64,000 bases of DNA, taken from contig CM076990.1 in NCBI GenBank assembly GCA_039090855.1, positions 198,901,232-198,965,231 on the forward strand. The letters are read 5' to 3'. The DNA comes from Macrothele yani. Its lineage: Eukaryota; Arthropoda; Arachnida; Araneae; Macrothelidae. Within the stretch, counting starts at the first letter, position 1. Each line of letters starts with the position of its first letter. The notes beneath the pieces are model-generated. The model worked only from the letters and a program-made list of their open reading frames with translations. It had not been told where the DNA came from and ran no database searches. The position numbers were made by a program, and so were the translations under genes. This document shows, in pieces, positions 55,305 to 64,000 of this stretch.

Positions 55305-55976
55305 CATTTATGCGATTCGATGAATAGGTATTGCTGTGTTATATGATTGAGACCTATGTTGACACAAGAAATAGTTTGCGTCAATGGATTATAGTGATGA
55401 CCTTTGAATTTCCGATGAATGGAACAATAAAGAAATGAGTTGTAGCCACACGTAAGTGCTGAATCTTTCACAATCGCAGATGTAATTATTACTCACTTAG
55501 TTATTGCAGCAGTGAAATACATGTTCCACAAGTTCAGAGTTAGCTAAGAACATTAGTTCACTTATTTGAGAACTGCCGTCAAAGAGTAAAAACTCTACAA
55601 CACGTATTATTTACTGATTTTCATTTTCTGGATTTTATGTAAAACTCGTAAACTCATATTTCAACTGAGAGGCTCAGAAGTTTGACTACAAAATTTTAAA
55701 ATTAAGTTTTTTTGTTTTATTACAAAATAAAATAAGTGAAATATCACACTGACAACAGTTCCGTCTTGCTTCGCAAAAGAAGAAAGTGGAAAGAAAAATA
55801 GAGGGAAGGAAATAAAAAGCATCAGAAGAAGACGTTGCGCTAGTTTTCAAGCTCCTCACATCCCGAAGTTTGATCGAGTCCTCACCTGGAAGAACTGCAG
55901 GACAAGAATCTTAAAATCAGACCAGTTAGTCATTGAGCCCACCGCTTTTCTATCTGATATACGTCGCAGTCCACTT
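55305..55976. other. Unassigned DNA upstream of candidate exon
   Basis: AT-rich to about 55800, then more mixed composition. No TATA-like or repeat assignment made. Confidence 0.4.
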
Positions 55977-55990
55977 GTTGTCATGGCAAC
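55977..55990 (+). promoter_or_regulatory. Near-consensus RFX X-box
   Basis: GTTGTCATGGCAAC differs at one position from the palindromic X-box (GTTGCCATGGCAAC; general form GTNRCC-N-RGYAAC), the binding site of RFX factors that drive ciliary genes in animals. It lies 130-200 bp upstream of the candidate exon at 56106-56267. A 14-bp match can occur by chance, so the link is inferential. Confidence 0.35.
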
Positions 55991-56105
55991 CCATCGGCGC
56001 TGAGATAAGAGGTATTTTAGGATCTTTCGGACGATCCTTGGGCTTCAAACGGTGCTCCACTGCTCGGAGGAGTAGAGTTGTTTCCGCAATTAGAACGCCG
56101 AATAA

Positions 56106-56267
56106 GTGGGATCAAAACGTTTTACGTTGTTTAAGCCCGCACGCAGAAGTGAGAGAGAGGACAGCAAAGAAGTGATGAGGTTTCTGTTGACTTTGGAAGA
56201 TACCTTGCGCAACAACCAGTTAGACTATCGTCGTCTTCAGCTCGGTTTCATTCGTCATCTTCTGAAG
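56106..56267 (+). CDS. Candidate first coding exon of a host gene
   Basis: The open frame from ATG 56106 (MGSKRFTLFKPARRSERED) contains a second ATG at 56175, from which it reads MRFLLTLEDTLRNNQLDY and then RRLQLGFIRHLLK, stopping exactly on a codon boundary at AAG/GTACGC (donor GT at 56268-56269). From 56175 the exon would be 31 codons, phase 0. The peptide is balanced and helical-looking, unlike the AT-driven frames around it, and local GC is higher. A near-X-box lies upstream. I do not recognise the protein family and cannot see the next exon. The frame continues past the donor to 56357 with less convincing sequence. Confidence 0.35.
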
Positions 56268-56269
56268 GT

Positions 56270-57529
56270 ACGCTTATTGCAGATAAATTTAGTGAACCTA
56301 TGTAAAGCGAACTATTTTCGTCTTTTTAAAGTTTTGCCCTGCGAAGGGAACCGATGACATGGCTAATCAACCACCCCCTCCCCGACAGCTTCTCAAACAA
56401 TAGGACTTTTGTCCTTTCTTTTTCTTTATATATGGCATTTATTTAAGAAAAATAGGTTGCGCTAATATTTGTATGGCGTTTGTTTAACAGATATAATTAA
56501 ATGGTAATTCTTTTTATCGTAATATTTCAAATATATCATTGGCGCATTCTAACATTTTACTAGCAAAAATTTAGGGCTCCCCCCCCCCCCCTCTCTTTTT
56601 TTTTATGTGTATGTGCATTTATTTCTGTTTCCTTTGTGAGTATCCACTTCTTCTTTTTTTCTTTTTTTTTAATTACTGGGATATTTTTGAAAATGTTTCT
56701 GGAATTACAAAATTTACTGCTTTAATGCTAATCCATGTTGTTTCTTTGTCGAAGTCTTAATCCCTATGCTGTTCAAAGTAATAGACTGTTTTCTCTTTCT
56801 CTCTCTCTCTCTTTCTCTCTTTCTAGTTCAGTGTTCAGCCCACATCATCTGTGTACAGTATGTGAAAGCACATTTTCTCCCACTCTATTTTCGTTTTTCT
56901 CCTTATTTATATTAAGCCTACGCTATTCAGTCTGTTTCGCACTATTCTTAAAGTGTTAGGATTTTCTTAATTATAAGATATGGCACCTTTAATTATTACT
57001 ATTTTCAGTCACACTGAAGCGCGTTGTGCATGAGTTGTAAGCTTGCTTTGAAAGATTTCGGGTATAGGAATTTTCACCAATCACAATTCTCCTCAAATAA
57101 GTATCTGCTATTCATTCAGAATGGAACCTTTAAGTAACAAAAAGAGAAAAATGAAGAAAACGAGAGAAGGGCCTTTAAATGAAAAAAAGAAAAGTAAAAA
57201 GAAAAAAGGAAGAAAGAGAGACTGAAGTATCAAAAGGTAGTTTACTTGTTCTTTATTTAAACAGCTCACAACTACAATTCCAGGTTTCATGGAAATGCTA
57301 CCCAATAAAGATTTCCAAAGTTTTATGAAGCTGAAGGGCATAAGCTATTTGCAAATTGATTAGGGCAACCCATTTTCCGACGGAAATTTACAGTATTAAT
57401 AGTTGGAATAAAGGCTAACAGTTCTTTATAGCGCTTGTAAAATACACAGACCTGCTACTAGACTTTTGTTAAGAATACCTAAATGTAGACGAAATTAATA
57501 TTCATAACAGCATGGTAAATAGTTCTGAA
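56270..57529. other. Unassigned DNA
   Basis: Includes a C-run at 56580-56591, TC microsatellite sequence at 56790-56825 and A/G-rich sequence near 57130-57230. If the exon at 56106 is real, this would be intron. Confidence 0.4.
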
Positions 57530-57542
57530 TGTTTTTGAACTT

Positions 57543-57791
57543 TTTTTTTTTTTTTATTGAAGGTTTAACGACCACCGTGAGCAACTCAATGGGCTATAAG
57601 CAGTCGCCCTTCTCTAATGTAGGGCCACTGGCTCCAGGGAAGGGAGAGAGCCAGTACCGTAAGACAAACACAACGTCCATGCCTCACAGGGATTCGAACT
57701 CAGACCCATCTCGGACGAATGATCGGAAGCCAGCGCTTAGACCACTGCGCCACCGGGGCGTCACCACTGTTTTTGACCACTACGCCACCAC
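57543..57791 (-). mobile_element. SINE family A with duplicated head end
   Basis: Minus-strand copy with a T-run (its A tail), body and head ending CCACTGCGCCACCGGGGC at about 57760. Beyond the head, CACCACTGTTTTTGACCACTACGCC duplicates both part of the head and part of the flank before the target duplication TGTTTTTGAACTT (57530-57542 and 57792-57804). Confidence 0.9.
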
Positions 57792-57926
57792 TGTTTTTGA
57801 ACTTCAACAAGCACAACTACAGAATAAAAACATCTGAGATGGAAGCTTTGTTTTAGGAACAATTAGAACTTGGAGCCGACATGAATGCTAGGGTACCCAA
57901 TGAAAGATTTGTCCATCTGTTTCTTT

Positions 57927-57996
57927 GTTTGCCTGCCTGATACTTTTCTGTTCTTGTGCTTGTTTGCCTGTCTGATACTTTTCTGTTCTTGTGCTT
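57927..57996. repeat. 35-bp tandem duplication
   Basis: Two adjacent copies of GTTTGCCTG(C/T)CTGATACTT...GTGCTT with one difference. A CTGT-rich tract follows to about 58075. Confidence 0.92.
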
Positions 57997-60817
57997 GTTT
58001 GCATATCTATTTACATATCTGCTTGTTTGTCAATATGTACAACTATTTGTCTGTTTATCTTCCTGTCTGTATGTCTATCTATCCATCTACCTTGGATGAA
58101 TTCCTTTCTATCTGTCCTACCCCCCCCCCATTTTTTAAAAGGTTAATTTAAGATGAGTTCACCATGTTTCTTTATAAAAGTACCTGATGCGCATAGATTA
58201 CTTAAACAGTGGATTAGCACCTGACAAATTTGCAATAAAAAAATCAAAAACTGCATTCACAGCTTGAAGCCAAATGTGCAAAACTTCAATAACGATGTAG
58301 AACTCTATCATTTAAGTTTCACACTAAAAAACTAATATTCTAAAAACGTGAATCTGTTGATATCTCAACAGCTGGTTTACAGACGCAAGAATTTCCTCAG
58401 TTTCTAGAAAATTTACTCATACGTCTAAACAACACGACAAGCGTTATACTGTATAATAAACAAGGATAAAACTTATGTTCTGTATAAGATAAGACTGGTA
58501 AAGAAACGAGGATGTTATCATTCTTTTCGCTACATGTTTTCATTTTAAGCGATTAGTCAAACTTTTGAGTGGTCTGTCAGAAGAATGAGATGAGATAAAC
58601 TTCTTTTCGCACGAAATCAGTACTCATCAGCTGAAGAGTCAATCATTTTACTGAAAAAGCAGAATGGCACGTCACAGAACTACACCTCGATAGAAGACAC
58701 AAACTCGATTCGTATACGAGTTACTTAGAAATGTTTCTGATGTTATCCTGCAGAAAGCGCCAGTCGATTTATTTAAAGTTTTTATCTCTGATGATCAAGT
58801 TATCTAAAGCGCGAGGTTCTGGACCGTTGGGTGATTGATCTCCATTTGCTGAACCTCTACCGACAAAAACACTCCAGCGTTCGGAAGCCACGTTAAGCCG
58901 TTAGTCCTCCGGTAAAGACTCCTTTTTATGTATGAGACCAGAGATCGCATTAACGCCTGCCTGGACAAGCGTATTTCACGCATAGAAAAAAATACTTCCT
59001 CAAAAGAAATCGGGACGTATTTCTACTGTTCCAAAAATTATCCATCCTGATTTAAAAACAGACATCTAGGCTTTTTTTTTTTTTTTTTAATTATTATCAT
59101 TTCCATTATTTTTTCCTCGGCTGCTCAACACAGCAGTTGCACTATCCAGAACGTAATTCCTCCTTCATTCCCCACCGCAGCTCTGCGTCTCTTCTCGAAT
59201 TTAGCGTAACCCAGGCTGCAGGAAAACATGAACGCAAAGGCCCAAGGCATGTGTGGAAAAAATGCGTTATCTATGTCACAACTTGTGAGGATAAATTCTA
59301 GTGACCTTTAGCTTTGTCGAACCAGGCGCGGCATGAAATGTGCGCGCAGGCCGAAAGGAAATGGTGGGGAAGGCAACATTATTTTCGAGAGTTCCGAAGG
59401 TTTGTGGACAGCGTTGTCGAAAAAAAAAAAAAAAAAAAAAAAAAAAATTAGCGGCGGTTCTACATCTAAAAAAGTTGGATGATGGGGAAGGATGTGCAGA
59501 TTTCCGTTATTTACAACTTCAATGTTTTTTTTTTTTTGTTTTTTTTTATCGTATTTCGATGCATGGGAGGAACCTCAAAACATGAGTTAAGCGTTGTATT
59601 GCGAATGCGCACAAAAATTTCAGACATTAAAAAATATATGCGTATGTTTTCCTCTCACACTAAAACATCTGGAAACATCACAAATGAACCATCAGATAGA
59701 TTTGCTTGAACTTTTTTTGTTTTACTGTTAAATGAGCTTCCAACCTTTTCACCATTAAATAAAGATTGCATGACATTACGGTATATCTGTGAGATTGACA
59801 CCGCATGTTTTGGTGTTTTTAATCACTCCATCCTCTTCCATTTTTTTCACCACTTTCGTTTGTGGGAAGTGAAGACACCTATCTTCCCTCTGTTTTGTTT
59901 ACAAGTCCATGTGGTACATGCCGACATTTGTAAACCAACCAGGTCCTATTTAAGATAAAACACATGAGATGGGAGAGTAGTAAAAGAGAGACAGGAGATC
60001 TTTATTGTCTAGACGTGGTCTTTAAGAAAGAGCATTACCTAGGGGGAATTGAAAGAAATCTTTGCCGCAGAGGTAAGGATGCATGTTTCATTGTTTTTAA
60101 CCTTAGGAATTACTATTCTATTTTAAATTTTACTATGCTTATTAAAATAATTAAAATAACTGCATGTCTAAAGAACATATTTTTTATTGTAATGCATTTG
60201 TATTTTTAATAGAATTTAAGAGAAAAGTTTTTTTAGAAGTGAGAATTTTTATGACAGTCGTTTGTAAACTGGGAAGGGGGTGTTACTTTTAGAAATCAGA
60301 AAATACTTCTTGAAAATCATATGAGAAGTATTTTTATTCCCTGTTCAAAACTTACCGCGATCACTGCACAAAACTACCCCCTCCCCTCTATTATTCTGAG
60401 CTTGAACCAGGGCCATTTAGGTAACTGTGTAGAGCAAGTAGTGTTATGTCCTGGGTTAACAGCCAACCAAATACCCAATTACCCCTGAGTCTGCGTTTGA
60501 TCTCTGGGTTTGGGTTCCGCCAATTACCAATTACCCCTTGGGACTGGGTTCGAACTCGACTGAAGCTTGGCTGATGAATTCGTTCTTAAAGTTTGTTAGA
60601 TAAGATTTCGTTAAATTAGGGATGGGTTACCTCCTCCCAGTTTTAGACACTCATGGAAAATCTGAAACTAAAGAAAAGTAGTTCAGGAAAAGAAGGGGTG
60701 ATGTATTTGAACAGTAATCATCAACAGACCATTAAACTGATGAAAGATCGCGCTCAGTACCACTAAGAATTCAACCTCGTTAAAAATATTCCGCAAATTT
60801 TTTAAAAATTCATCGTC
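57997..60817. other. Unassigned DNA
   Basis: About 2.8 kb with no recognised gene or repeat family. Contains homopolymers: C-run near 58122-58130, T-run near 59071-59088 and a 28-A run at 59420-59447. Open frames at 59340-60209 lack domains. Confidence 0.45.
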
Positions 60818-60842
60818 TTTTTTTTTTTTTTTTTTTTTTTTA

Positions 60843-61410
60843 GTGAGATGTGACGTGCCTGCATCGCAGAACGCACATGATATAAAGGCAGATAGCAGTG
60901 AGGGCACAATTCCGCGTAGCTCAGTTGGGAGAGCGACTTACTCCGGAGTGAGGGGACCAGGATTCTATGCCCGACGCGGACAAACTTGTACATTATATTG
61001 GCGCCCGAACTTCCAGGATGACCCGGCTATTAAGTTTCTCGCAGTGATGTGATGTTCTCTCCTCACGGCGAGACAGGAAAAATGAGAATCCCTTCTTCAG
61101 TGCTTCGAGAAAATAAATCAGTGTGATGTTACGTTCCACACACCAAATTGTCTGGGATTTCTCAGATGCACGTACTTCATGAGATGACTGCCTACAGCGA
61201 CACATGGTCCCGGATGACCCATGAGCCATGCCCCCGGCACTCTTTCGGGGATGGGGAGATGTGATGTGCCCGCACCGGAGGACGCACACAAGATAAAGGC
61301 AGATGGCAGTGAGAGCACATGTCCGTGTAGCTCAGTTGGGAGAGCGACTTACTCCGGAGTGAGGGGACGCGGATTTGATGCTCAGCACGGACTAAGTTGT
61401 ACGTTATAGA
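60843..61410 (+). repeat. tRNA-related repeat family C, dimer-like copy 2
   Basis: Plus-strand counterpart of 10143-10690, preceded by a 24-T run (60818-60841). Two tRNA-like modules, about 60916-60986 and 61321-61393, each begin with GTAGCTCAGTTGGGAGAGCG and flank a body with GGATGACCC, CAAATTGTCTGGGA and GCCCCCGGC(A/C)CTCTTTCGGGG words. Acceptor-stem pairing is kept in both (TCCGCG with CGCGGA; GTCCGTG with CACGGAC). The B boxes are degraded, so promoter activity is doubtful. Confidence 0.78.
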
Positions 61411-61636
61411 GATTAATCAGCAAGATGTAAGCTACTGTTTGTGAAAATTGTAACATCATGAAGGACTGCTGATATTAACTTGAAACTTACAGGATATGTA
61501 CAACAGGTTAGGACATGTAAATGATTAAAATGTCAGTGAAAATGCGCCCGCAGTTTCGGGGCAGAGCCCTCTGAACTATCCGCTCTTATGGTATAAAAGC
61601 TGGCTCAAACGAGATGTTGCAACCAGTGAAGAGCCA

Positions 61637-61964
61637 ACATTGAGTCGAAAGGGTGTTTCTTGTGTCTCACTCTGCCGACATTGAGTCGAAAGGGTGTTTC
61701 TTGTGTCTCACTCTGCAGACATTCAGTCGAAAGGGTGTTTCTTGTGTCTTACTCTGCCGACATTGAGTCGAAAGGGTGTTTCTTGTGTCTCACTCTGCAG
61801 ACATTGAGTCGAAAGGGTGTTTCTTGGGTCTCACTGTGCTGAAATCGAGTCGAAAGGGTGTTTCTTGTGTCTCACTCTGCCGACATTGAGTCGAAAGGGT
61901 GTTTCTTGTGTCTCACTCTCCAGAAATTGAGTCGAAAGGGTGTTTCTTGTGTCTCGCTATGCCC
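61637..61964 (+). repeat. 41-bp minisatellite spanning the transposase start codon
   Basis: Eight units of exactly 41 bp (ACATTGAGTCGAAAGGGTG ... TGTCTCACTCTGCCG) start at 61637, 61678, 61719, 61760, 61801, 61842, 61883 and 61924. Only the last carries the functional-looking version CTCGCTATGCCCC with the ATG at 61959; the others have CTG in that place. The unit is therefore Tc1 leader sequence. Confidence 0.95.
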
Positions 61965-62761
61965 CGTCGCTGAAGAAGGTCGCATTATTAACATCTGACG
62001 AACTTTGAGCGAGAAAGGATTGTTGGGATGAGAGAAGCTGGATTTTTCATACCGCAAAATTGCCAGTCGTGCGAGATGGAACCTCAGTACAGTGGTATGA
62101 AGGTGGCTTCAATGGGCAGATAAGGCTCGGACGCACAGAAATCCGAGAAATAGACGGCAGGATCGCACGACTGCACAAGATGGCAGACACCTCTACCGCA
62201 TGGCAGTGACCAATCGCACAGCGACATCCACGGTGTTAGCGTACCTATGGGTCTCGAACACAGGCATTGGCACGCTGATTGGCAACAGGTCGTATTTTCT
62301 GACGATTCACGATTCAACTTGATTCACCATGATGGCCACATACGTGTTCGAAGGCATCGTGGTGAACGGCACCTTGCAGCGTCATACCGGCCCAACGTCA
62401 AGAGTCATGGTTCAGTTCGCGCTCTCTCCTGATACGAATTGAGAGAACCCTCAATAGCCAATGATACATCAGGGATATTTTACAGGCAGAGGTGATACTC
62501 TTCTTTCAGAGTTGTCCTGGCGCTATATTGCAGCAGGACAGTGCTCGGCCACATGTAGCTCGGAATGTCTAAGGCTTCTTTCATGCACTGCAGATCACCA
62601 CAAATGAACTGTGGTCTCACACAGAAGCAGCCTGGCAGGCTATTCCCACAGACGATATCAAAAACCTCTTCCATTCAATGCCACGCCATGTAGAGGGTGT
62701 TATTGTTGCTCAAGGTGGCTTCACACGATACTGTGTCTTGAAGCGAAAAACTCTTATATAG
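61959..62761 (+). pseudogene. Tc1-type transposase pseudogene (Tc1-H)
   Basis: ATG 61959 opens MPRR, a TGA, RRSHY, a TAA, then HLTNFERERIVGMREAGF, typical of Tc1 transposases starting MPRRRRRSHY. A frameshift leads to SYRKIASRARWNLSTVV, RWLQWADKARTH and YRMAVTNRTATSTVLA. Roughly 50 residues are missing before HADWQQVVFSDDSRFNL (first Asp) and HIRVRRHRGERHLAASY. After another break LQQDSARPHVARNV carries the second Asp. The SPDLSPIEHVW segment with the catalytic Glu is deleted, and the C-terminus resumes at IPTDDIKNLFHSMPRHVEGV to a stop at 62759-62761. Heavily decayed. Confidence 0.88.
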
Positions 62762-62863
62762 CTCTACAAATGTAATCATTTATCTCCTGTAACATGAGGA
62801 ATCTGTGATATAACTTTCATTTGAATAGCCAGATTCTTTCTTGATGTTGTAAACAGTTGTGTA

Positions 62864-64000
62864 TTTCAGATTTTATTTCTTGACTTCTTAGTACGGAGTT
62901 CATCGTTATGCCTTTTTTTTTTCGTCTATTTTTCAACCTCCTCGCAAAGGACTTGCAGCCGTTTTTTAAAACTTTTCCTTCGAAGACTTTCTACAAAAGT
63001 CAGTTAATTTTTTGCTTAAAGTTAAATGTTTCTTCATTGAGAAAAAAAAAATATGTTGAAGCCTTATCTAAAATAATTTGTTGAGATATTTTGATCATAT
63101 TTACACAGGAGGATGCCAGTAGTCTCATTGTTTGCGCAGTACATTTGTTAATGTTTTTATCACTTCGAACACTATGTTACTCTACGCATCTTCCTAAAAA
63201 TAGTTTAAAAAATTTTAAAATGTAGAAAATTAATTTGAAATCCCACGGAGTGCGGCGGTAGTTTTCCTGATTTACAGAAAAGTCACTGCAAATTATACGC
63301 CTGAAGATTAATCATCATCTTCAGGAAGACACAAGGAAGTTTTTCTGTTCACTGAAAAGTTTTTCGTGCACCAAGTGACAAGGGTAGATGACCTTTTCTT
63401 GTGCCGCATGCTCGGTTTGTAACTCATTAAGAAGAAATACATTGAAAGAGTTACAGAAAAGAGGAGGTCTCGTCAATGGTCGTTCTTATGTAGGCGGGGA
63501 TTACGTGACGCTTGTGTTGAAGCTGTGTTGAAAAAAAATCGATGATGATTTAGGAAATTATCTGAAAAGGAGAATGGTCGATTATCCCATGGGCCATTCA
63601 AATCAAGGTAATCAGCATAAATATTACTACAGTCTGGTTCCTGTGGCTTTCTTCCAGTTATGAAATTGAAAAGAATCATGATGTTCATGAAACACGTCAT
63701 TGAAATTAAAAGCATCACTAAATGCATTACTCTTCGCCATGTCTTCCAAAAACAGGATATCGCTTTGTTGCGCATGTGACATGGAAATGATTTCCTCCCA
63801 AACCAAGACCAGTTCGTTTATTTTAATTATTTCTTGCATGATATAAGAACATTACAACTAAATTTTTTCTAGTTTCATGTGTTTTGCAACTATGAATTTA
63901 TTAATTAAATTATCAAGAGAGACAAAAAGCTTAAATTTCAAATCAGAAAACTTAATGTCGTCACCAGAACACTATGGAATTTCGGCCAGTTTTTATTCCC
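62864..64000. other. Unassigned DNA to window edge
   Basis: No repeat family recognised. Two overlapping minus-strand open frames at 63473-63839 cannot both be real; neither has a recognisable domain. A small hairpin CCTGAAGAT/ATCTTCAGG lies near 63301-63325. Confidence 0.45.

Larger units (their letters stand above)
61430..62861 (+). mobile_element. Tc1-H: degenerate Tc1 element with 5' array
   Basis: Ends inferred from an alignable inverted pair of about 80-90 bp: left from about 61430 (ACTGTTTG, ACATCATGAAGGA, TTACAGGATATG, AAATGATTA) and right the complement of 62765-62861 (ACTGTTTACA, ACATCAAGAAAGAATC, TTACAGGAG, AAATGATTAC). Putative TA at 61428-61429 and 62862-62863. The interior has an eight-copy 41-bp array running into the transposase start. 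Confidence 0.75.

Noticed and set aside
61637..61964. CRISPR-like array
   Set aside because: Units are contiguous with no variable spacers, and the context is a eukaryotic transposon. The same applies to the 39-bp, 48-bp and 30-bp arrays.
63473..63839. Two overlapping minus-strand open frames
   Set aside because: They overlap in different frames, match no family I know and have no splice or promoter context. One might be real exon near the window edge but I cannot support it.
1..64000. Bacterial or viral origin, operons, integrated virus
   Set aside because: No prokaryotic gene layout, no ribosome-binding-site-led genes, no capsid, envelope or viral polymerase motifs. The only polymerase is LINE reverse transcriptase.

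Overview
This is animal nuclear DNA, most likely from an invertebrate. It is AT-rich and full of homopolymer runs, microsatellites and dead transposons, with no operon structure and no recognisable intact host gene. The Tc1/mariner types, tRNA-derived SINEs and non-LTR retrotransposon tails are the kind common in arthropods (chelicerates included), molluscs and annelids. I cannot name the species. Only two short stretches look as if they might be host coding sequence: a possible first exon near 56.1-56.27 kb with a near-consensus RFX X-box upstream, and a 59-codon open frame at 34.63 kb. Both are tentative.

Tc1/mariner elements with TA target duplications and recognisable inverted ends: Tc1-A (630-1848), a mariner-like element (7904-8878), Tc1-B (18706-20170, with a SINE inside), Tc1-C (20442-21794), Tc1-D (31922-33134), Tc1-E (35728-37013), Tc1-F (51031-52440), Tc1-G (52854-55302) and Tc1-H (61430-62861, degenerate ends). 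Further remnants lie at 9625-10155, 10930-11195, 12695-13151 and perhaps 41277-41986. All carry stops, frameshifts, deletions or lost catalytic residues, so none should be autonomous. hAT-type elements with 8-bp target duplications are at 26620-28620 and 43153-43442. A TA-flanked MITE family has two copies (4313-4599, 29761-30035).

Retroelements: non-LTR (LINE) pieces at 12043-12300, 27102-28238, 43925-44463 and 49658-50311, and probably 46985-47210. SINE family A (tRNA-like head, common body, A tail) has copies at 5700, 18972, 35165, 38818, 45474 and 57543; four of them have clear 11-13-bp target duplications. At least four other tRNA-related repeat families are present (B at 44.8-45.4 kb, C at 10.1 and 60.8 kb, D at 42.5-43.0 kb, F at 18.2 kb).

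Satellites and fold-backs: a satellite at 24.3-26.0 kb is organised as a three-monomer higher-order repeat of about 460 bp. Other arrays have periods of 155 bp (13.5 kb), 48 bp (15.5 kb), 63 bp (22.6 kb) and about 65 bp (30.2 kb). Several near-perfect hairpins made of otherwise unrelated sequence are scattered through the window.

The most striking result is that tandem arrays have grown out of the transposons' own sequence. In Tc1-G, 35 copies of a 39-bp unit derive from the transposase DNA-binding-domain codons. In Tc1-H, eight 41-bp units span the transposase start codon. In the mariner-like element at 8.4 kb, 14-bp units expand a short coding motif. This looks like dead Tc1/mariner copies acting as a nursery for minisatellites.
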